Source: Halisarca cf. caerulea (taxonomy: Eukaryota > Porifera > Demospongiae > Chondrillida > Halisarcidae). Taken from it: a DNA stretch of 64,000 bases. The position numbers were made by a program, and so were the translations under genes. The stretch is from assembly GCA_963170055.1 (NCBI GenBank), contig CAUJGJ010000236.1, positions 1 through 64,000 on the forward strand. The letters run 5' to 3'. This document shows, piece after piece, positions 52,191 to 61,200 of the stretch (its first letter is position 1; each line of letters opens with the position of its first letter). A model generated the notes under the pieces. The model was not told the origin of the DNA, searched no databases, and saw nothing but the letters and a program-made list of their open reading frames with translations.

Positions 52191-52576
52191 CGGAAACTTC
52201 ATGTGTGTACACTGGGAATGTGTGTGGTGCTAGTTCCAAATATTGGTATTAGCACCAGCATATCCAGCACTACACAAATACGCCAACAGCACTTCAGTAA
52301 CTTCATGTGTGTCCACTGGGAATGTGCATGGTTCTAGTGCCAAATATTAGTCTTAGCACCAGCTTATCCAACACTACACAAATACGCTCACAGTACTTCA
52401 GAAACTTCATGTGTGTCCATTGGGAATATGTGTGGTGCTAGTGCCAAATATTGGTATTAGCAGCAGAATCCAACTCTGCAAAAATACGCCCTCAGCACTT
52501 CATAAACTTCATGTGTGTCCACTAGGAATGTGCGTGGTGCTAGTGCCAAATATTGGTATTAGCACCAGCATATCCA

Positions 52577-54758
52577 ACATTACACAAATACGCCCACAGT
52601 AGTTAAGAAACTTCATGTGTGTCCACTGGGAATGTGCGTGGTGCTAGTGCCAAATATTGGTATTAGCACCAGCATATCCAACACTACACAAATACGCCCA
52701 CAGCACTTCAGAAAGGTCATGTGTTTCCACTGGGAATGTGCGTGGTGCTAGTGCCAAATATTGGTATTAGCACCAGCATATCCAACACTAAACAAATACG
52801 CCCACAGCACTTCAGAAAGGTCATGTGTGTCCACTGGGAATGTGCGTGGTGCTAGTGCCAAATATTGGTATTAGCACCAGCATATCCAACACTACACAAA
52901 TACGCCCACAGCACTTCAGAAAGGTCATGTGTGTCCACTGCTAATGTGCGTGGTGCTAGTGCCCAATATTGGTATTAGCACCAGCATATCCAACACTACA
53001 CAAATACGCCCACAGCACTTCAAAAACTTTATGTGTGTCCACTGAGAATGTGGGTGGTGCTAGTGCCAAATATTGGTCTTAGCACCAGCATATCCAACAC
53101 TACACAAATACGCCCACAGCAATTCAGAAAGGTCATGTGTGTCCACTGCTAATGTGCGTGGTGCTAGTGCCAAATTTTTGTATTAGCACCAGCATATCCA
53201 ACACTACACAAATACGCCCACAGCACTTCAGAAAGGTCATGTGTGTCCACTGGGAATGTGCGTGGTGCTAGTGCTAAATATTGGTATTAGCACCAGCATA
53301 TCCAACACTACACAAATACGCCCACAGTAGTTAAGAAACTTCATGTGTGTCCACTGGGAATGTGCTTGGTGCTAGTGCCCAATATTGGTATTAGCACCAG
53401 CATATCCAACACTACACAAATACGCCCACAGATCTTCAGAAACTTCATGTGTGTCCACTGGGAATGTGCGTGGTGCTAGTGCCAAATATTGGTATTAGCA
53501 CCAGCATATCCAACACTACACAAATACGCCCACAGCACTTCAAAAACTTCATGTGTGTCCACTGGGAATGTGCGTGGTGCTAGTGCCAAATATTGGTATT
53601 AGCTCCAGCATATCCAACACTACACAAATACGCCCACAGCCCTTCACAAACTTCATGTGTGTCCACTGGGAATGTGCGTGGTGCTAGTGCCCAATATTGG
53701 TATTAGCACCAGCATATCCAACACTACACAAATACGCCCACAGCACTTCACAAACTTCATGTGTGTCCACTGGGAATGTGCGTGGTGCTAGTGCCCAATA
53801 TTGGTATTAGCACCAGCATATCCAACACTACACAAATACGCCCACAGCACTTCAGAAAGGTCATGTGTGTCCACTGGGAATGTGTATGGTGCTAGTGCCA
53901 AATATTGGTATTAGCACCAGCATATCCAACACTACACAAATACGCCCACATCACTTCAGAAAGGTCATGTGTGTCCACTGGGAATGTGCGTGGATCTAGT
54001 GCTAAATTTTGGTATTAGCACCAGCATATCCAACACTACACAAATACGCCCACAGATCTTAAGAAAATCAATGTATGTCCAATGGGAATGTGGGTGGTGC
54101 TAGTGCCAAACATTGGTATTAGCACCAGCATATCCAACACTACACAAATGCACCCACAGCACTTCAAAAACTTCATGGGTGTCCACTGGGCATGTGGGTG
54201 GTGCTAGTGCCAAATATTGGTATTAGCACCAGCAAATCCAACACTACACAAATACACCCACAGTACTTATGAAATTTCATGTGTCTTTACTATTAATGTG
54301 CATGGTGCTTTTAACAAATGTTGGTATTAGCACCTGCATATCCAACACTACTTTAATACGCTCACAGCACTTCGGAAACTTCATGTGTGTACACTGGGAA
54401 TGTGTGTGGTGCTAGTTCCAAATATTGGTATTAGCACCAGCATATCCAGCACTACACAAAAACGCCAACAGCACTTCAGTAACTTCATGTGTGTCCACTG
54501 GGAATGTGCATGGTTCTAGTGCCAAATATTAGTCTTAGCACCAGCTTATCCAACACTACACAAATACGCTCACAGTACTTCAGAAACTTCATGTGTGTCC
54601 ATTGGGAATATGTGTGGTGCTAGTGCCAAATATTGGTATTAGCAGCAGAATCCAACTCTGCAAAAATACGCCCTCAGCACTTCATAAACTTCATGTGTGT
54701 CCACTAGGAATGTGCGTGGTGCTAGTGCCAAATATTGGTATTAGCACCAGCATATCCA
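52577..54758 (+). repeat. Right-domain HOR unit 2, 2,182 bp
   Basis: 21 monomers minus two bases. It has the same monomer order as unit 1 with a single copy of the 830-bp segment. The two-base deficit comes from the monomer TTAGCAGCAGAATCCAAC near 54,640, where the normal CACCAGCATATCC is shortened. Private changes include GTCTTTACTATT (others GTCTCAACTATT) near 54,284 and CAAAAACGCC near 54,458. Confidence 0.87.
54053..54372 (+). repeat. Divergent cassette, copy 3
   Basis: Lies 2,182 bp after copy 2. It differs by GTCTTTACTATT in the most divergent monomer. Confidence 0.85.
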
Positions 54759-57252
54759 ACATTACACAAATACGCCCACAGTAGTTAAGAAACTTCATGT
54801 GTGTCCACTGGGAATGTGCGTGGTGCTAGTGCCAAATATTGGTATTAGCACCAGCATATCCAACACTACACAAATACGCCCACAGCACTTCAGAAAGGTC
54901 ATGTGTTTCCACTGGGAATGTGCGTGGTGCTAGTGCCAAATATTGGTATTAGCACCAGCATATCCAACACTAAACAAATACGCCCACAGCACTTCAGAAA
55001 GGTCATGTGTGTCCACTGGGAATGTGCGTGGTGCTAGTGCCAAATATTGGTATTAGCACCAGCATATCCAACACTACACAAATACGCCCACAGCACTTCA
55101 GAAAGGTCATGTGTGTCCACTGCTAATGTGCGTGGTGCTAGTGCCAAATATTGGTATTAGCACCAGCATATCCAACACTACACAAATACGCCCACAGCAC
55201 TTCAAAAACTTTATGTGTGTCCACTGAGAATGTGGGTGGTGCTAGTGCCAAATATTGGTCTTAGCACCAGCATATCCAACACTACACAAATACGCCCACA
55301 GCAATTCAGAAAGGTCATGTGTGTCCACTGCTAATGTGCGTGGTGCTAGTGCCAAATTTTTGTATTAGCACCAGCATATCCAACACTACACAAATACGCC
55401 CACAGCACTTCAGAAAGGTCATGTGTGTCCACTGGGAATGTGCGTGGTGCTAGTGCTAAATATTGGTATTAGCACCAGCATATCCAACACTACACAAATA
55501 CGCCCACAGTAGTTAAGAAACTTCATGTGTGTCCACTGGGAATGTGCTTGGTGCTAGTGCCCAATATTGGTATTAGCACCAGCATATCCAACACTACACA
55601 AATACGCCCACAGATCTTCAGAAACTTCATGTGTGTCCACTGGGAATGTGCTTGGTTCTAGTGCCTAATATTTGTATTTGCACCAGCATATCCAACACTA
55701 CACAAATACGCTCACAGCACTTCAGAAAGGTCATGTGTGTCCACTGGGAATGTGCGTGGTGCTAGTGCCAAATATTGGTATTAGCACCAGCATATCCAAC
55801 ATTACACAAATACGCCCACAGTAGTTAAGAAATTTCATGTGTGTCCACTGGGAATGTGCGTGGTGCTAGTGCCAAATATTGGTATTAGCACCAGCATATC
55901 CAACACTACACAAATACGCCCACAGCACTTCAGAAAGGTCATGTGTGTCCACTGGGAATGTGCGTGGTGCTAGTGCCAAATATTGGTATTAGCACCAGCA
56001 TATCCAACACTACACAAATACGCCCACAGCACTTCAAAAACTTCATGTGTGTCCACTGGGAATGTGCGTGGTGCTAGTGCCAAATATTGGTATTAGCTCC
56101 AGCATATCCAACACTACACAAATACGCCCACAGCCCTTCACAAACTTCATGTGTGTCCACTGGGAATGTGCGTGGTGCTAGTGCCCAATATTGGTATTAG
56201 CACCAGCATATCCAACACTACACAAATACGCCCACAGCACTTCACAAACTTCATGTGTGTCCACTGGGAATGTGCGTGGTGCTAGTGCCCAATATTGGTA
56301 TTAGCACCAGCATATCCAACACTACACAAATACGCCCACAGCACTTCAGAAAGGTCATGTGTGTCCACTGGGAATGTGTATGGTGCTAGTGCCAAATATT
56401 GGTATTAGCACCAGCATATCCAACACTACACAAATACGCCCACATCACTTCAGAAAGGTCATGTGTGTCCACTGGGAATGTGCGTGGTGCTAGTGCTAAA
56501 TTTTGGTATTAGCACCAGCATATCCAACACTACACAAATACGCCCACAGATCTTAAGAAAATCAATGTATGTCCAATGGGAATGTGGGTGGTGCTAGTGC
56601 CAAACATTGGTATTAGCACCAGCATATCCAACACTACACAAATGCACCCACAGCACTTCAAAAACTTCATGGGTGTCCACTGGGCATGTGGGTGGTGCTA
56701 GTGCCAAATATTGGTATTAGCACCAGCAAATCCAACACTACACAAATACACCCACAGTACTTATGAAATTTCATGTGTCTCAACTAGTAATGTGCATGGT
56801 GCTTTTAACAAATGTTGGTATTAGCACCTGCATATCCAACACTACTTTAATACGCTCACAGCACTTCGGAAACTTCATGTGTGTACACTGGGAATGTGTG
56901 TGGTGCTAGTTCCAAATATTGGTATTAGCACCAGCATATCCAGCACTACACAAATACGCCAACAGCACTTCAGTAACTTCATGTGTGTCCACTGGGAATG
57001 TGCATGGTTCTAGTGCCAAATATTAGTCTTAGCACCAGCTTATCCAACACTACACAAATACGCTCACAGTACTTCAGAAACTTCATGTGTGTCCATTGGG
57101 AATATGTGTGGTGCTAGTGCCAAATATTGGTATTAGCAGCAGAATCCAACTCTGCAAAAATACGCCCTCAGCACTTCATAAACTTCATGTGTGTCCACTA
57201 GGAATGTGCGTGGTGCTAGTGCCAAATATTGGTATTAGCACCAGCATATCCA
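54759..57252 (+). repeat. Right-domain HOR unit 3, 2,494 bp
   Basis: Like unit 2 but with three extra monomers (312 bp) at about 55,650-55,962: GTGCTTGGTTCTAG with CCTAATATTTG and TTTGCACC, then a type B monomer, then GTAGTTAAGAAATTTC. It also has CAACTAGTAATG near 56,782 where units 1 and 2 have ATTAATG. Confidence 0.85.
56547..56866 (+). repeat. Divergent cassette, copy 4
   Basis: Lies 2,494 bp after copy 3. It differs by CAACTAGTAATG. The monomer just before it has GTGGTGCTAGTGC where copies 1-3 have GTGGATCTAGTGC. The cassette is absent from right-domain units 4 and 5. Confidence 0.85.
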
Positions 57253-59226
57253 ACATTACACAAATACGCCCACAGTAGTTAAGAAACTTCATGTGTGTCC
57301 ACTGGGAATGTGCGTGGTGCTAGTGCCAAATATTGGTATTAGCACCAGCATATCCAACACTACACAAATACGCCCACAGCACTTCAGAAAGGTCATGTGT
57401 TTCCACTGGGAATGTGCGTGGTGCTAGTGCCAAATATTGGTATTAGCACCAGCATATCCAACACTAAACAAATACGCCCACAGCACTTCAGAAAGGTCAT
57501 GTGTGTCCACTGGGAATGTGCGTGGTGCTAGTGCCAAATATTGGTATTAGCACCAGCATATCCAACACTACACAAATACGCCCACAGCACTTCAGAAAGG
57601 TCATGTGTGTCCACTGCTAATGTGCGTGGTGCTAGTGCCAAATATTGGTATTAGCACCAGCATATCCAACACTACACAAATACGCCCACAGCACTTCAAA
57701 AACTTTATGTGTGTCCACTGAGAATGTGGGTGGTGCCAGTGCCAAATATTGGTCTTAGCACCAGCATATCCAACACTACACAAATACGCCCACAGCAATT
57801 CAGAAAGGTCATGTGTGTCCACTGCTAATGTGCGTGGTGCTAGTGCCAAATTTTTGTATTTGCACCAGCATATCCAACACTACACAAATACGCCCACAGC
57901 ACTTCAGAAAGGTCATGTGTGTCCACTGGGAATGTGCGTGGTGCTAGTGCTAAATATTGGTATTAGCACCAGCATATCCAACACTACACAAATACGCCCA
58001 CAGTAGTTAAGAAACTTCATGTGTGTCCACTGGGAATGTGCTTGGTGCTAGTGCCCAATATTGGTATTAGCACCAGCATATCCAACACTACACAAATACG
58101 CCCACAGCACTTCAGAAACTTCATGTGTGTCCACTGGGAATGTGCTTGGTTCTAGTGCCTAATATTTGTATTTGCACCAGCATATCCAACACTACACAAA
58201 TACGCTCACAGCACTTCAGAAAGGTCATGTGTGTCCACTGGGAATGTGCGTGGTGCTAGTGCCAAATATTGGTATTAGCACCAGCATATCCAACATTACA
58301 CAAATACGCCCACAGTAGTTAAGAAATTTCATGTGTGTCCACTGGGAATGTGCGTGGTGCTAGTGCCAAATATTGGTATTAGCACCAGCATATCCAACAC
58401 TACACAAATACGCCCACAGCACTTCAGAAAGGTCATGTGTGTCCACTGGGAATGTGCGTGGTGCTAGTGCCAAATATTGGTATTAGCACCAGCATATCCA
58501 ACACTACACAAATACGCCCACAGCACTTCAAAAACTTCATGTGTGTCCACTGGGAATGTGCGTGGTGCTAGTGCCAAATATTGGTATTAGCTCCAGCATA
58601 TCCAACACTACACAAATACGCCCACAGCACTTCACAAACTTCATGTGTGTCCACTGGGAATGTGCGAGGTGCTAGTGCCAAATATTGGTATTAGCACCAG
58701 CATATCCAACACTACACATATACGCATACAGCACTTCAGAAAGGTCATGTGTGTCCACTGGGAATGTGCGTGGTGCTAGTGCCAAATATTGGTATTAGCA
58801 CCAGCATATCCAACACTACACAAATACGCCCACAGCACTTCAGAAAGGTCATGTGTGTCCACTGGGAATGTGCGTGGTGCTAGTGCAAAATATTTGTATT
58901 AGCACCAGCATATCCAGCACTACACAAATACGCCAACAGCACTTCAGTAACTTCATGTGTGTCCACTGGGAATGTGCATGGTTCTAGTGCCAAATATTAG
59001 TCTTAGCACCAGCTTATCCAACACTACACAAATACGCTCACAGTACTTCAGAAACTTCACGTGTGTCCATTGGGAATATGCGTGGTGCTAGTGCCAAATA
59101 TTGGTATTAGCAGCAGAATCCCACTCTGCACAAATACGCCCTCAGCACTTCATAAACTTCATGTGTGTCCACTAGGAATGTGCGTGGTGCTAGTGCCAAA
59201 TATTGGTATTAGCACCAGCATATCCA
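57253..59226 (+). repeat. Right-domain HOR unit 4, 1,974 bp
   Basis: Keeps the three extra monomers of unit 3 (TGGTTCTAG at 58,147 lies 2,494 bp after 55,653) but lacks five monomers (520 bp), including the whole divergent cassette with CAGATCTTAAG. The tail with TATCCAGCAC, CATGGTTCTAG, TTAGTCTTAGC and TTAGCAGCAGAATCC is kept. The left part has TGGTGCCAGTGCC near 57,731 and TTTGTATTTGCACC near 57,851 as private changes. Confidence 0.85.
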
Positions 59227-61200
59227 ACATTACACAAATACGCCCACAGTAGTTAAGAAACTTCATGTGTGTCCACTGGGAATGTGCGTGGTGCTAGTGC
59301 CAAATATTGGTATTAGCACCAGCATATCCAACACTACACAAATACGCCCACAGTAGTTAAGAAATTTCATGTGTGTCCACTGGGAATGTGCGTGGTGCTA
59401 GTGCCAAATATTGGTATTAGCTCCAGCATATCCAACACTACACAAATCCGCCCACAGCACTTCAGAAAGGTCATGTGTGTCCACTGGGAATGTGCGTGGT
59501 GCTAGTGCCAAATATTGGTATTAGCACCAGCATATCCAACACTACACAAATACGCCCACAGCACTTCAAAAACTTCATGTGTGTCCACTGGGAATGTGCG
59601 TGGTGCTAGTGCCAAATATTGGTATTAGCACCAGCATATCCAACACTACACAAATACGCCCACAGCACTTCAGAAAGGTCATGTGTGTCCACTGGGAATG
59701 TGCGTGGTGCTAGTGCCAAATATTGGTATTAGCACCAGCATATCCAACACTACACAAATACGCCCACAGCACTTCAGAAAGGTCATGTGTGTCCACTGGG
59801 AATGTGCGTGGTGCTAGTGCAAAATATTGGTATTAGCACCAGCATATCCAACACTACACAAATACGCCCATAGCACTTTTGAAAGGTCATGTGTGTCCAC
59901 TGGGAATGTGCGTGGTGCTAGTGCCAAATATTGGTATTAGCACCAGCATATCCAACACTACACAAATACGCCCACAGCACTTCAGAAAGGTCATGTGTGT
60001 CCACTGGGAATGTGCGTGGTGCTAGTGCCCAATATTGGTATTAGCACCAGCATATCCAACACTACACAAATACGCCCACAGCACTTCAGAAACTTCATGT
60101 GTGTCCACTGGGAATGTGCTTGGTTCTAGTGCCTAATATTTGTATTTGCACCAGCATATCCAACACTACACAAATACGCTCACAGCACTTCAGAAAGGTC
60201 ATGTGTGTCCACTGGGAATGTGCGTGGTGCTAGTGCCAAATATTGGTATTAGCACCAGCATATCCAACATTACACAAATACGCCCACAGTAGTTAAGAAA
60301 TTTCATGTGTGTCCACTGGGAATGTGCGTGGTGCTAGTGCCAAATATTGGTATTAGCACCAGCATATCCAACACTACACAAATACGCCCACAGCACTTCA
60401 GAAAGGTCATGTGTGTCCACTGGGAATGTGCGTGGTGCTAGTGCCAAATATTGGTATTAGCACCAGCATATCCAACACTACACAAATACGCCCACAGCAC
60501 TTCAAAAACTTCATGTGTGTCCACTGGGAATGTGCGTGGTGCTAGTGCCAAATATTGGTATTAGCTCCAGCATATCCAACACTACACAAATACGCCCACA
60601 GCACTTCACAAACTTCATGTGTGTCCACTGGGAATGTGCGTGGTGCTAGTGCCAAATATTGGTATTAGCACCAGCATATCCAACACTACACAAATACGCA
60701 TACAGCACTTCAGAAAGGTCATGTGTGTCCACTGGGAATGTGCGTGGTGCTAGTGCCAAATATTGGTATTAGCACCAGCATATCCAACACTACACAAATA
60801 CGCCCACAGCACTTCAGAAAGGTCATGTGTGTCCACTGGGAATGTGCGTGGTGATAGTGCAAAATATTTGTATTAGCACCAGCATATCCAGCACTACACA
60901 AATACGCCAACAGCACTTCAGTAACTTCATGTGTGTCCACTGGGAATGTGCATGGTTCTAGTGCCAAATATTAGTCTTAGCACCAGCTTATCCAACACTA
61001 CACAAATACGCTCACAGTACTTCAGAAACTTCACGTGTGTCCATTGGGAATATGCGTGGTGCTAGTGCCAAATATTGGTATTAGCAGCAGAATCCCACTC
61101 TACACAAATACGCCCTCAGCACTTCATAAACTTCATGTGTGTCCACTAGGAATGTGCGTGGTGCTAGTGCCAAATATTGGTATTAGCACCAGCATATCCA
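59227..61200 (+). repeat. Right-domain HOR unit 5, 1,974 bp
   Basis: Same length as unit 4. The markers TGGTTCTAG (60,121) and TTAGCAGCAGAATCCCAC keep an offset of 1,974 bp. Its first part differs from unit 4: the CTAAACAAATACG and CACTGCTAATG monomers are replaced by TTAGCTCCAGC and CCCATAGCACTTTTG monomers, so the left third was exchanged. Confidence 0.82.

Larger units (their letters stand above)
49565..52576 (+). repeat. Right-domain HOR unit 1, 3,012 bp
   Basis: Starts at ACATTACACAAATACG with a type A box, then CATGTGTTTCC, CAACACTAAACAAATACG, CCACTGCTAATG, CACTGAGAATGTGGG, GGTCTTAGC, AAATTTTTG, CAGATCTTCAG, TTAGCTCCAGC and AGCCCTTCACAAAC monomers. It contains a tandem 830-bp duplication: CACATCACTTCAG near 50,938 and 51,768, with the second copy running to about 52,590. 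Without that duplication it would be 2,182 bp, the length of unit 2. Confidence 0.87.

Noticed and set aside
57601..58006. 82- and 85-codon frames on opposite strands
   Set aside because: These are satellite monomers with a few stop-removing variants. No family resemblance was recognised and no independent support exists.
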